A DNA stretch of 64,000 nucleotides, taken from assembly GCF_010183535.1 (NCBI RefSeq), contig NC_071328.1, positions 15,252,001 to 15,316,000 on the forward strand, read 5' to 3'. Every line of letters begins with the position of its first letter. Position 1 is the first letter of the stretch. Source of the stretch: Caenorhabditis remanei. Lineage: Eukaryota > Nematoda > Chromadorea > Rhabditida > Rhabditidae. Below the pieces are notes generated by a model. It did not search any database, was not told the DNA's origin, and saw only the letters and a list, made by a program, of their open reading frames with translations. This document shows positions 34,044-45,182 of this stretch, piece after piece. A program made the position numbers and the translations under genes.

Positions 34044-35622
34044 GGGTGCTCAAGACAAGAACAACATCATCCACTTTTCCCCTTTCATCTGAAAAAACCT
34101 TCCAAAGTCTTCTAAAGTCTTCTGAAGTCAAACAAGATGAAGTTACTCAGTCTTTTCGTCACTCTTCTTGGAGTATACGGTAAGAGATCATGTTCTAGAA
34201 GTATAGTCAAATCAATTATATTTCAGTTTGTTCTGCCGACTACTCTCCCCTGTCTTACGTGGACCGTCAATGTGGTGAGGATTTGAGCAATCTCTGGCTT
34301 GATGTCGTTGCAGTTGTTGATAACTCTCAAGGAATGACAGATGATGGATTGAATAATGTAAGTTGTTCTTTTGCTTAAATGCCTTCATCACTTATACCAA
34401 AATTCCAGGTGGCTGCCAACATTCTGACCGTCTTCAGTAACGGAACTCGAATTGGATCTAATACGTTCGAGCCCAGGACCACTCGGCTTGGATTAGTCAC
34501 CTACAACAACGTCGCCACTCAGAGGGCAGATCTTAATCAATACAAATCGATTGGTGACGCATACAACGGGGTTTTCGATGCTCTCTCAACTACTGTGGAC
34601 ACTACTGAATCATATTTAGCCACAGGACTCACTTTGGCGGAGAACATGTTGCTAGAACAGAGTGCCAACTCTACTCGTGCTCACTATAAAAGAGTAGTCA
34701 TCGTCTATGCTTCGGAATACAAGGGAGACGGAGAGCTGGACCCATTACCTGTTGCAAGTCGATTAAAACTAAATGATGTCTACATAATCACAGTTGCTTA
34801 TGAACAATCGGGCGATGATGGACTTTTGAAAGGTCTTTCTCAGATTGCAAGTCCTGGATTCTCCTTTTCTAATGATGATCATCAATCCGGAAATCTCGTT
34901 GGAAAAATCCAATCATCATTGTTGCAGTGTGAGTGATCTGACTTTATCGAGTACTTCTTAATATCTCATTTCAGCCAACTGTTTCTGCCCGAGCGACTGG
35001 ATTCAATACCGCACATCGTACTCTGATCCTGCCTCCTACCGCTACGGTGTGTGCATCCAACCCGTCAATATTAATTCTAATTGGCTTGCTGCAAAAATAA
35101 GTTGCGGTCGTCGTTGGAACGTCTCCTCCCTTGCCACTGAATTCAACCAAGCCAAACACGACTTTATTTTGTCAGCTGTTAAAAAAGCTAATGGATTCGC
35201 TCCGCCGTATAAGTACCAAATCGGATTGAATTATGTCTCTGGATCATGGGTATGGGATCAACCAGCGGGACGCCAACAGGTCCCACTTCAAAAACCTTTC
35301 ATGTGGCTCTCAAACAATCCTCAGTCGGCGTCTGATCAATCTGCGGCAATGAATATGCAGAGTGGACAAGGAACCGGATGGATGAGCATCGCTACAATGG
35401 TTGGTAGTGCTAATTATGTCTGTGAAACTTATTCCTGTGATACCGATAACTATTGTGATGCTCAATTTTTTAAGACGAAATAATCTGCTAATTGGGTTAT
35501 TCGTGTTTTATTCTGATACTTGCTCTGTGTTCAATAAATTTATGCTAACCGATAGTTTAAAGTTTTCATTCTTTGAGTTCCTATAAAGTGCCTAAACTGG
35601 AAATTGACATGAATTGTTGACA
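33854..35622 (+). repeat. Left arm of a 1.77-kb near-perfect palindrome
   Basis: Positions x in this arm pair with 73087 minus x in the right arm (37465-39233) with no length change over 1.77 kb. All gene landmarks mirror exactly. I noticed only a few mismatches, in the promoter flank. The arm contains one whole clec gene and its promoter. Confidence 0.9.
34137..35483 (+). CDS. Secreted VWA + C-type lectin protein, left palindrome copy, 400 aa
   Basis: Exons 34137-34179 (MKLLSLFVTLLGVYG), 34227-34357, 34409-34928 and 34975-35483 join in phase. VWA: LWLDVVAVVDNSQGM, ATGLTLAENML, VVIVYASEYKGDGELDP, DVYIITVAYEQSGDD; CTLD: NCFCPSDW, YQIGLNYVSGSWVWDQP, YVCETYSCDTDNYCDAQFFK. The predicted VWA and CTLD exons are identical in protein sequence to the right-arm gene. 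Confidence 0.93.
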
Positions 35623-36057
35623 TTGTCACAGGCCAGTCTCTCACCTGTCTCTTCTCTCTTTTCCTCCTGTTCGATCTCTATGCTGAGAAGAATAACTGTA
35701 TTAGGCGACACCATTAATACAACGACAGCCTCTAATAGAACGACAGCCTCTAATAGAACGACAACAAAAACCTGTTCGAAAAATAGAGCGACATGTCGCT
35801 CTAATACAGTTTTTGCGGTAATTCAATAGTGACATCAAGTCGCTCTCCTTCCAATACCGGGTAAATAAATGATTGCGATCTACATCTGAATGTATCTAAA
35901 ACAGACAGAAATGTTAAGTGAGGAGGCACGCTCCTGTCTTTTACAACATAGTCTTTATACATTGATGAGTATACCTTTTACTTTAACATCCATCTTACAA
36001 GGGAAGTCTTTGGAGACGCTGCTATCTAACGATCTTTAAATTTGGTAATTGATTTTA
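35484..36057. other. Palindrome arm end and spacer with a probable small insertion (about 35623-35949)
   Basis: Compared with the right arm and with 3265-3285, the left side carries about 320 extra bp between TTGTTGACA and AGTCTTTATAC. The extra DNA has a direct repeat AACGACAGCCTCTAATAG (twice, near 35725-35765) and a perfect palindrome GAGCGACATGTCGCTC (near 35787). No coding potential; it may be a miniature transposon. From 35950 to 36055 the similarity to 37370-37440 resumes. Confidence 0.5.
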
Positions 36058-37084
36058 GGTTGATTCATAATTTTCTGCGATTTTTCGATAAAACTTTGAT
36101 TGAATTTTTTAATCCAAAGAGAGTTCCAGAATTCAAAGTGTTGTTTATCAGCATCGATGGTCTTCTGGCAACATTTCGGCAGTTTACTGATTTTCTCCGC
36201 GTAGAGTGCCCATTCGAAATCATTTGAAAAGGAAACTTGCCTCTTTTTGATATCTTCTTTTTATTCGATTGTTTCCCGTTCAAATGAAGTTAGAGTCAAG
36301 AAAAAAGTTTGTAATCAGAGAGAAGAAGGTTGAATAAGTACGTTGAATAAAATAGAATTATCCAACCAGATGACAACAGTTTGTTGTGGGTTTCTTGGTT
36401 CTTTGGTTCTAATCAACTTGAGAAAGTGTTGTCATACCGAAAATGTCTTTGTGTTACATCTCCCCGTCCTAGAGTCACACAGTTTTAAGTTTATCGAAAT
36501 GAGGGAAGTGAACATCTGATATTACTTCTCTGTCCTCGTTCAGGAGTTCCCACCACTTTCAGGTTTGAGAACACCCAGAGCGCGCAAATTTTAGTCCACG
36601 CATTGTACTTTCCTCACATCGTTACAGAAACAAATTCTCTCATTCCGTCGAATAGTTTCCACCCATGAACTACAGTTACATGAGTCACACTTAACAAAGT
36701 TGCCAACCTACGGGTGGTTTGATACTGATCCGCTTCTACGATTCCCTGCAATAACTTCAAATCTAGCTCTGACTGCTGAAAGAAAGGAACTTTTTCGGTC
36801 AGATCCAAGTTTCTTGTTTCAAATTTTTTGAATCAAAAGTTATTTGCGTTGAAGCAAGAAGACCTTTGTTAACATACATCGGCAACTTCCTTTTAAATGA
36901 TATAATTTTTAGACCAGAAACGAATGAAAACAAAATAACGTTTCGAAAACGCAAAAATTTGCAACAAGTACTTGAGTAGGTCAACCAAACAACAAAACAA
37001 CCACATAAAAAAAACAACCTCAGTGCCGAGAAATCAAAACGACAACCGGTGAGCTCGAAAATTGCAGAAAATTATGAGCCAACC
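36058..37084 (-). mobile_element. Dead mariner-family transposon in the palindrome spacer (1,027 bp)
   Basis: Ends read GGTTGATTCATAATTTTCTG and, from the other side, GGTTGGCTCATAATTTTCTG, with TA immediately outside each end (36056-36057 and 37085-37086), the Tc1/mariner target. The interior encodes a decayed mariner transposase on the - strand. It breaks the symmetry of the spacer, so it entered after, or independently of, the inversion. Confidence 0.85.
36060..36815 (-). pseudogene. Decayed mariner transposase
   Basis: In - strand order: QTTRRLATLLSVTHVTVV (second helix-turn-helix), a YDN-like scrap near the first catalytic region, and finally NDFEWALYAEKISKLPKCCQ followed by KTIDADKQHFEFW, which matches the mariner C-terminus. 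Several frameshifts and stops separate the pieces and no catalytic triad can be assembled with confidence. Confidence 0.7.
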
Positions 37085-37464
37085 TAATACTTAGGACTAC
37101 GTGGAGTCGATTTCAACAGTCAAAACCGTCAGAATATCTTGGCGAGCCGAGTTCTAATTGTAAGATCTCAAACTTTTCATATGGTTTGGTTTTCACATGA
37201 ATTTCAAGTCGTCTTATCGTGATTTCGCCCATTTTTGACCCATCGGTGCCAATAGGATGACTCTCGAGCCATCGATGGATCGCTTCGTCAAGATATTTAA
37301 ACGATTTTGACTGCAAAAATGAACTCCACGTTGTCGACAATACCTCATATGTGAAACCAAATTTAAAGATTGTTAGATAGCAGCGTCTCCAAAGACTTCC
37401 CCTGTGAGATGGATGTTGAAGTGAAGAGGTATACTCATCAACGTTAACTACTGTATAGGGACTT
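37085..37464. other. Right part of the palindrome spacer, no gene supported
   Basis: About 37369-37464 is a copy of clec 3' flank shared with 35950-36050 and 27360-27520. A 75-codon open frame on the - strand (37340-37113) resembles nothing I recognise and is not annotated. Confidence 0.4.
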
Positions 37465-39233
37465 TGTCAACAATTCATGTCAATTTCCAGTTTAGGCACT
37501 TTATAGGAACTCAAAGAATGAAAACTTTAAACTATCGGTTAGCATAAATTTATTGAACACAGAGCAAGTATCAGAATAAAACACGAATAACCCAATTAGC
37601 AGATTATTTCGTCTTAAAAAATTGAGCATCACAATAGTTATCGGTATCACAGGAATAAGTTTCACAGACATAATTAGCACTACCAACCATTGTAGCGATG
37701 CTCATCCATCCGGTTCCTTGTCCACTCTGCATATTCATTGCCGCAGATTGATCAGACGCCGACTGAGGATTGTTTGAGAGCCACATGAAAGGTTTTTGAA
37801 GTGGGACCTGTTGGCGTCCCGCTGGTTGATCCCATACCCATGATCCAGAGACATAATTCAATCCGATTTGGTACTTATACGGCGGAGCGAATCCATTAGC
37901 TTTTTTAACAGCTGACAAAATAAAGTCGTGTTTGGCTTGGTTGAATTCAGTGGCAAGGGAGGAGACGTTCCAACGACGACCGCAACTTATTTTTGCAGCA
38001 AGCCAATTAGAATTAATATTGACGGGTTGGATGCACACACCGTAGCGGTAGGAGGCAGGATCAGAGTACGATGTGCGGTATTGAATCCAGTCGCTCGGGC
38101 AGAAACAGTTGGCTGAAATGAGATATTAAGAAGTACTCGATAAAGTCAGATCACTCACACTGCAACAATGATGATTGGATTTTTCCAACGAGATTTCCGG
38201 ATTGATGATCATCATTAGAAAAGGAGAATCCAGGACTTGCAATCTGAGAAAGACCTTTCAAAAGTCCATCATCGCCCGATTGTTCATAAGCAACTGTGAT
38301 TATGTAGACATCATTTAGTTTTAATCGACTTGCAACAGGTAATGGGTCCAGCTCTCCGTCTCCCTTGTATTCCGAAGCATAGACGATGACTACTCTTTTA
38401 TAGTGAGCACGAGTAGAGTTGGCACTCTGTTCTAGCAACATGTTCTCCGCCAAAGTGAGTCCTGTGGCTAAATATGATTCAGTAGTGTCCACAGTAGTTG
38501 AGAGAGCATCGAAAACCCCGTTGTATGCGTCACCAATCGATTTGTATTGATTAAGATCTGCCCTCTGAGTGGCGACGTTGTTGTAGGTGACTAATCCAAG
38601 CCGAGTGGTCCTGGGCTCGAACGTATTAGATCCAATTCGAGTTCCGTTACTGAAGACGGTCAGAATGTTGGCAGCCACCTGGAATTTTGGTATAAGTGAT
38701 GAAGGCATTTAAGCAAAAGAACAACTTACATTATTCAATCCATCATCTGTCATTCCTTGAGAGTTATCAACAACTGCAACGACATCAAGCCAGAGATTGC
38801 TCAAATCCTCACCACATTGACGGTCCACGTAAGACAGGGGAGAGTAGTCGGCAGAACAGACTGAAATATAATTGATTTGACTATACTTCTAGAACATGAT
38901 CTCTTACCGTATACTCCAAGAAGAGTGACAAAAAGACTGAGTAACTTCATCTTGTTTGACTTCAGAAGACTTTAGAAGACTTTGGAAGGTTTTTTCAGAT
39001 GAAAGGGGAAAAGTGGATGATGTTGTTCTTGTCTTGAGCACCCTTTTTATACTTTTCTTTCTTCTTAGACACCCTTCATAAGAATTCGGAAGAAATATCG
39101 GAATTCAGGATCTTCTGAAAAAGCCTCACCCATTCTTATCAGTTCTTCCTCTGTTTGTAATTCAAGGGAAAGTTATTTATTCCTGATAAGAAAACAGCTG
39201 TTGCCAAATGCCTAGAAAACAAAACGGAAGAAT
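37465..39233 (-). repeat. Right arm of the 1.77-kb palindrome
   Basis: Mirror partner of 33854-35622, with the same length and gene content. The unique spacer between the arms is about 1.84 kb. Confidence 0.9.
37604..38950 (-). CDS. Secreted VWA + C-type lectin protein, right palindrome copy, 400 aa
   Basis: Exons, in gene order, 38950-38908, 38860-38730, 38678-38159 and 38112-37604, each at the exact mirror position of the left-arm gene. The translated VWA and CTLD exons are identical to that gene. The promoter is mirrored (TATAAAAA near 39044-39051, GATA sites to 39233), so both copies should be expressed alike. The two genes converge. Confidence 0.93.
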
Positions 39234-39328
39234 TGATATGAAAAAAAGTGGGTGAGTCTTGTTCCTCTACTTCAACTCCATCGTATAAAACTACTTACTG
39301 CTTCCTAAATACCAATTAGTGTATCACG
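38951..39328. promoter_or_regulatory. Divergent promoter region between two clec genes
   Basis: The left part is the mirrored palindrome promoter (CTTATCAG near 39135, CTGATAAG near 39183). The right part leads to the + strand ATG at 39329, with an AAAAAAGTGGGTGAG box near 39241-39256 beside GATATG where paralogues have GATAAG. Confidence 0.5.
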
Positions 39329-40651
39329 ATGAGGTTGCATATTATTTTATTATTCTTAATGGCAGTGGTATACGGTAAACTAGCTGACTAGACTAACTCT
39401 AACCATTTGAAAACCTTCTAGCCGACACCTACTCCTCACTCTCCTATGTAGACCGCCCATGTGGTACAGATATCTCCAACCTTTGGCTAGACGTCGTGTT
39501 GGTAGTGGATAACTCTCGAGGGATGACCACCCCCGGATTTCAAAATGTATGTTCTGTAGAGTTCTGCAAACAAATACAAAATGTTTAGGTGGCAACTAAT
39601 ATCATTGACATTTTTTCGGCAAATACCCGTATTGGCTCAAAGTCTTCTGAGCCAAGAACTACTCGTGTTGGTCTTATCACCTATGCCTCTAATGCAACAC
39701 TAAAGGCGGATTTGAACAAATTCCAATCGATTGGTGATCTTATGGACGGAGTATTTGATTCTCTCAGCAATGTAGCCAACTCAGCAGACTCGTTTATCGA
39801 AACTGGTCTGGCGATGGCTGAGCAACTCTTGGGAAGTCAAGGATTCGGCACAGGACGTGATCAATATCAGAAAGTTATTATCGTCTATGCATCAACGTAT
39901 CAAACAAACGGAGAATCGGATCCAGAATCGATAGCTGATCGATTGAAAATGTCTGGAGTTAAAATTATCACTGTTGCCTATGGAGATGCTTATGGACTTA
40001 TGAAATCGTTAAGCAATATTGCCTCTCCAGGTTTCGCTTTCAGTAACTCGCCCGGCAATGCTGGAAATCTTGTTGCACAGATTCAAACCTCACTATTGCA
40101 GTGTAAGTTCTCGTTTAACTAGCTTTTTCTAAATCTCCGTTTCAGCCAACTGTTTCTGCCCAGACGGCTGGATACAGTACCGAGCCGACTACTCTGATCC
40201 CGCTTCCTCTCGATATGGTGTGTGTATCCAACTTGTCAGCTTGCAAGCTAACTGGCTTTCTGCAAAAATGAGTTGCAATAACCGAAATTCCTCCCTTGCC
40301 ACCGAATTCAGCCAAGACAAACATGACTTCATTTTCAATGCTGTTCAAAACACCACAGGATTCTCTCCGCCCTATCACTACCATATCGGATTGAATTATG
40401 TCTCTTCTGGATCCTGGGTATGGACTCAGCCAACTGGACGCCAACAGGTTCCACTTCAACAACCCTTTATCTGGAGTTCCGGATATCCTATCCAGGCGTC
40501 TTCCAAATCTGCGGTGATGAACATGCAGAGTGGGCAAGGAACCGGCTGGCAGAACATCGCTACAATGACTCTCAGTGCCAATTTCATTTGTGAAACCTAC
40601 TCGTGTGATACCGATCATTATTGTGACGAGAATATGAATAAGCAGCAATGA
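39329..40651 (+). CDS. Secreted VWA + C-type lectin protein (clec family), 396 aa
   Basis: Exons 39329-39374 (MRLHIILLFLMAVVYG), 39422-39546, 39589-40102 and 40146-40651 join in phase. VWA: LWLDVVLVVDNSRGM, ETGLAMAEQLL, VIIVYASTYQTNGESDP, VAYGDAYGLMKSLS; CTLD: NCFCPDGW, YHIGLNYVSSGSWVW, FICETYSCDTDHYCDENMNKQQ. The CTLD end resembles the gene at 25536-26860 more than its direct neighbour, which hints at exchange between copies. Confidence 0.92.
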
Positions 40652-41288
40652 CCATTGGTGTAGAATGATTGATTATTTCAATTTTGAATGAATATACCGA
40701 AAAGCCTTCACTAGAGGCGCCCAAAGTATTGAACGCTTTATATATTTTTTCTCAAATGAGATATCAAAAAGTTGCTCACAGGCAAAATATAGTTGAATAC
40801 CTATAAAATGTTTTTTCTGTTAAAAAATTTGATACCTCTCAAGGCAGTGGAGATATTGTGCACCAAACTTTTGGTACTGCAGACTAGTTTCTCAATTTCG
40901 CTTTCCATTTCCTCCGTTTTTAATTGAAGAAGGTTATTGATGGAGCTATAGTATGTGTTTTATATCATTGGAAAGTTGAGAACATGCTGATTTTAAATCT
41001 ATATTCACTTATTCCCTTTGAGACCTAGAGTTTGAGAAAAACGGGGTCAATGTATATCTAGAACCAGCTGATTCCTAAAACGCCCTTTATAACAATTCGG
41101 AATGAATTTCTTATCAGTCTCAAGGGTACATCCTTTATTTATGATTAAAAAAACAGTTGTTGGCAGCCAGCCAGTCTGAAAACGCAACGGAAGAATAGAT
41201 AAGAAAAAGTGGGTGGGGTTAGTTCCTTCACTAGAATTCCATTAGTACGAAACTACTTACTGCTTTCCAAATAACAGTTTTGGTAACT
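40652..41288. promoter_or_regulatory. Intergenic with GATA promoter module near the right end
   Basis: AGATAAGAAAAAGTGGGTGG lies at about 41199-41218, roughly 70-90 bp before the ATG at 41289, and TTATCAG near 41110. The left 450 bp are AT-rich with nothing recognised. Confidence 0.5.
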
Positions 41289-42622
41289 ATGAAGTTCCGT
41301 TTCATTTTATTATCCTTTGTCGCTACAGTATACGGTAAGTTAGTTAACTAGAATGCCCCATCATGCAAATATTTTCCAGCCGAGCCTTACGACCCTCAAT
41401 CCTATGTGGACCGCCCATGTGGTACCGATCTCTCCAATCTTTGGTTAGATGTCATAGCAGTTGTGGATAACTCTCAAGGAATGAACACCGACAGATTGAA
41501 AGATGTAAGTTTTTCTATTACGCAGAACGCCTACTACGATATTCCAGGTGGCTGCCAACATTTTGAGCGTCTTCAGTTCCGGAACTCGTATTGGTTCAGA
41601 CCCTGTGGAGCCACGAACCACTCGTCTTGGATTAGTTACTTACAACAACATCGCCACTCTGAATGCAGATCTCAACCAATACCAATCTTATATTGACGCA
41701 TATAACGGAATTTTGGATGCTCTTTCAACTGCTGTGGAGACTTCTGAATCATACGTAGCCACTGGACTCATTTTGGCGGAGAAAATGTTTAAGGAGCAGA
41801 GTGTCAACACTACTCGTGGCCACTATAAAAGAGTAGTGATCGTCTATGCTTCGGAATACAAGGGAGACGGAGAGTTGGACCCATTACCTGTGGCGAATCG
41901 ATTGAAAGGATCTGATGTCAATATAATCACAGTTGCTTATCAACAACCAGGAAGTGTGGGACTTCAAAAAGATCTCACCCAGATTGCAAGTCCTGGATTC
42001 TCCTTTTCTGATGATGATAGTGAACTCGGAATTCTCAATGGAAAAATTCAATCAGCACTGTTGCAATGTTAGTGATCTCACTATATAAAGTACTTATTAA
42101 TATCTCATTTCAGCCAACTGTTTCTGCCCGAACGACTGGATCCAATACCGCGAATCATACTCTGATCCCGCCTCCTCCCGCTACGGCGTGTGTATTCAAG
42201 CCGTCACTATTCCAGCTAACTGGCTTAGTGCAAAATTGAGATGCAGTAACCAATGGAACAATTCCAGTCTAGCGACGGAATTCAGCCAAGACAAACATGA
42301 TTTCATTCTGGAAGCTGTAAAAGATACCCCAGGATTCGCACCGCCCTATCGGTATCATATCGGATTGAATTATGTCTCTGGATCCTGGGTATGGACTCAA
42401 CCAACGGGACGCCAACAGGTTCCACTTCAACAACCCCTCATGTGGCTTTCCGGATATCCTCAGATGGCGACTTCTCAGTCTGCGGTGATGAACATACAGA
42501 GTGGGCATGGAACCGGATGGCAGAACATCGCTACAATGATGCTCAGTGCCAATTCTATTTGTGAAACCTATTCGTGTGATACCGATAACTATTGTAATGC
42601 TTACAATGGTGAGAAGCAATGA
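41289..42622 (+). CDS. Secreted VWA + C-type lectin protein (clec family), 399 aa
   Basis: Exons 41289-41334 (MKFRFILLSFVATVYG), 41380-41504, 41548-42067 and 42114-42622 join in phase. Intron 3 starts GTTAGT rather than GTGAGT. VWA: LWLDVIAVVDNSQGM, ATGLILAEKMF, VVIVYASEYKGDGELDP; CTLD: NCFCPNDW, YHIGLNYVSGSWVWTQP, SICETYSCDTDNYCNA. An AATAAA-like end lies near 42670. Confidence 0.92.
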
Positions 42623-43339
42623 TCATTTTATTAGATGATTCATATTGTACATATTCCGAACTGTGTTTAATAAATTAACTTCTTACCCGGCACATATTTG
42701 AAAAGTTTTGAGGACAGTTAAAAATCAGAAATTTAGAAAAAAGGGAACAAGGATTCCCAACTTCTTATCAGTTCTTCCTCTACTCTCTGTTGGCGGCAAT
42801 TTTAGGGAGCGCGCACTCTCTCTCTGTCTTTACCTGTCATGTCTGATAATAAACAGTTGTTGGCGAGATGCCAAGTGTCCAGTCTGAAAACGACGCTCAC
42901 AGGTCTTCAGGTTCCTGAAAAAGTTTTTCAGTCAAATAGGAGCATAAATAATAATAATAATTCAATCTTTTTTTGTCATTAAGTTGCATCTCCAGATGAT
43001 TCTAGCGCCGTAGGCACCCCAGACAATTCTAGTCCGTCTAAGTAAACAAACACGGCACCCCTCTTGATTTCAAAAAAGTCTGGTTTCAAAACGTCCTGAG
43101 CCGATCTTTCAAACCGAACAGCTGAATATGCGTCACCGACACACCAGTCTTTCCAAATCATAAACCAATAACCAGTCTACGAATTCCTTACGTTCTTATC
43201 ATTTATTCTTCCGTGGAGGAAGAATTGATAAGGAAAAGTGGGCGGGGTTCCCCTACGCATCCTTGTTTGTGAAATTCCTATTGAACAAATATAAAAGCAT
43301 TTGATTTGCGATTTCACTTTTTAAGTATACTTTTTAACT
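42623..43339. promoter_or_regulatory. Intergenic with two GATA clusters and a dispersed repeat scrap
   Basis: CTTATCAGTTCTTCCTC near 42764-42780; then a facing pair TTCTTATC (about 43193) and TTGATAAGG (about 43224) with GTGGGCGGGG after it; TATAAAAG at 43290-43297, 43 bp before the ATG at 43340. TTCTAGCGCCGTAGGCACC near 43001 is a repeat also seen near 44510 and 45690-45770. Confidence 0.55.
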
Positions 43340-45182
43340 ATGAAGCTTCCATCTTTTCTATTTTTCCTGCTAGCTATTCATTGCGTATACAGTAAGCTAG
43401 CTGACTAGAATGACTCTAGCCATGCAATTACTTTTCAGCCGACACTTACTCCCCCTACTCGCCTCTATCCTATGTGGACCGCCCATGTGGTACGGATCTC
43501 TCGAATCTTTGGTTAGACGTCGTATTGGTTGTGGATAACTCTCATGGAATGACAAATGAGGGATTGGCTAATGTAAGTGTCTCGGGACCCCCTGGTTTCA
43601 ATTTCAATGAATAATTTGTAGGTGTCATCTAGTATCCTGTCCATATTTGGTAACGGTACCCGTATAGGTACAAACTTAACGGAGCACCGCACCACACGTG
43701 TCGGTCTTATTACTTATAACGCTGAAGCAACACAAATCGCGGATTTGAACGAGTTGCAATCGTTTTTTAATCTGACAAATCATGTGAACTCTAGCCTCGC
43801 GGAAGTTTCGAATTCTACGTGGTCTTTCGAGAAAGTTGGTCTGAAAGCTGCGTACGACCTCCTGCAGAATCAGAGCTTTCCTCCGAACTCAAGAAGTCAC
43901 TATCAAAAGGTGGTGATTCTATTTGCGTCGGATTCTCAAGCTCAAAATAGCGAGGAACTCGATCCATATCCAATGGATTATCAGTTGAAAGAAGCTGGTG
44001 TCAAGATTGTGACAGTTGGCTATGGAAATGAGACACTTTTGGAGCGGCTGAGCAATATTTCAAGTCCTGAGTACGCTTTTGATGGATACGATAAAGATGT
44101 CACAGCGAAGGTTCAAGCGGCATTGTTGAAAAGTGAGTGGTGGAAATTTATGGAGTACTGTAGCTTTTAAAGGGTACTGTAGTTTTGATGAGCGCTGTAT
44201 GGTATTTGTGGTAATGTACCTTTCATGAAGTACGGTAGTATCCAGGGATACAGTAGAATGAATACTGTAGTTTCCAAGGGGTACTGTAGCATTTGTGGGA
44301 AACGGTAGAATGAATGAGGATACTGTAGCTTTCAATATAGCCACTAAAGATACTGTAGCATCAGGAAGTAAAACTTTTGAAAAACAAGTTTTCCCGGTTT
44401 TCGGCGCAGAAATTTTTGAAAAATCAAAAAAAAACCTATTTTTTGGTTGGAAAAGCTTATTTTCGGCATCCATTGGCGCCGAAGCCGCGCCAACCTTTTC
44501 TATATAAACATTCCAGCGCCGTTGGCACCCCAGACAGTTGTAGATAATCATTCTAGCGTCGCAGATATGTCACGACACTTTAGACGTGCCAGATCATGGA
44601 TTTTAGCAACGCAGGAATCATTAAAGGCGCATATCTCAAAAGTGGGCGGAGCTAACAGAAAGTTGTCAACTATCTCATATTTCAGTCAACTGCTTCTGTC
44701 CACCTACCTGGACCCAGTACACCTCCTCCTACGCCAACTCTTCCTCCTACCACTACGGACTCTGCATCCAACTGATGCCCACATTAACTCCCTGGCGTAC
44801 CGCCCAACTCAACTGCTCATCATATGGAAACCATTCCAACCTAGCTACAGAATACAACAAGGCTAAACATGATTTCTTGCTGGAAGCTGTGAAAAACACT
44901 CCAGAATTCTCACCTCCTTATCAGTATCATATCGGATTGAACCTTGTCAATGGAACATGGACTTGGGATCAACCTAGAAATGGCAGTTTACCACTTTTAT
45001 CATGGAGCAACTGGATTCTAGGATTTCAAGGGGATGCCGAGGCGAGAGGGGTGATAAATATCGAGAGCGAGAATTTAGAGGAGGGAACTACTGGATGGCT
45101 GAATATTAATGATATGAAGATTAAAGCGGGATATATTTGTGAGAGTTATGCATGTGATACGGATAATTATTGTGATGGTTAA
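43340..45182 (+). CDS. Secreted VWA + C-type lectin protein (clec family), diverged member, 397 aa
   Basis: Exons 43340-43391 (MKLPSFLFFLLAIHCVY), 43439-43572, 43622-44132 and 44686-45182 join in phase. It is the most diverged member of the main type: VWA has NSHGM, an EKVGLKAAYDLL stretch where paralogues have ATGL, and VVILFASDS; CTLD: NCFCPPTW, YHIGLNLVNGTWTWDQP, YICESYACDTDNYCDG. Intron 3 is 553 bp and full of repeats. AATAAA near 45227. Confidence 0.9.
44150..44685. repeat. Repeat-filled clec intron: TACTGTAG units and dispersed repeat arms
   Basis: About 44150-44360 contains many irregular copies of TACTGTAG(C/T)TTT. Near 44510-44570 lies a TTCCAGCGCCGTTGGCACC repeat, and near 44630-44670 a TCTCAAAAGTGGGCGGAGCT arm directly before the splice acceptor. 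No coding signal beyond short open frames. Confidence 0.6.

Noticed and set aside
36042..36227. 61-codon + strand frame in the palindrome spacer
   Set aside because: It is the antisense of the decayed mariner transposase C-terminus on the - strand.
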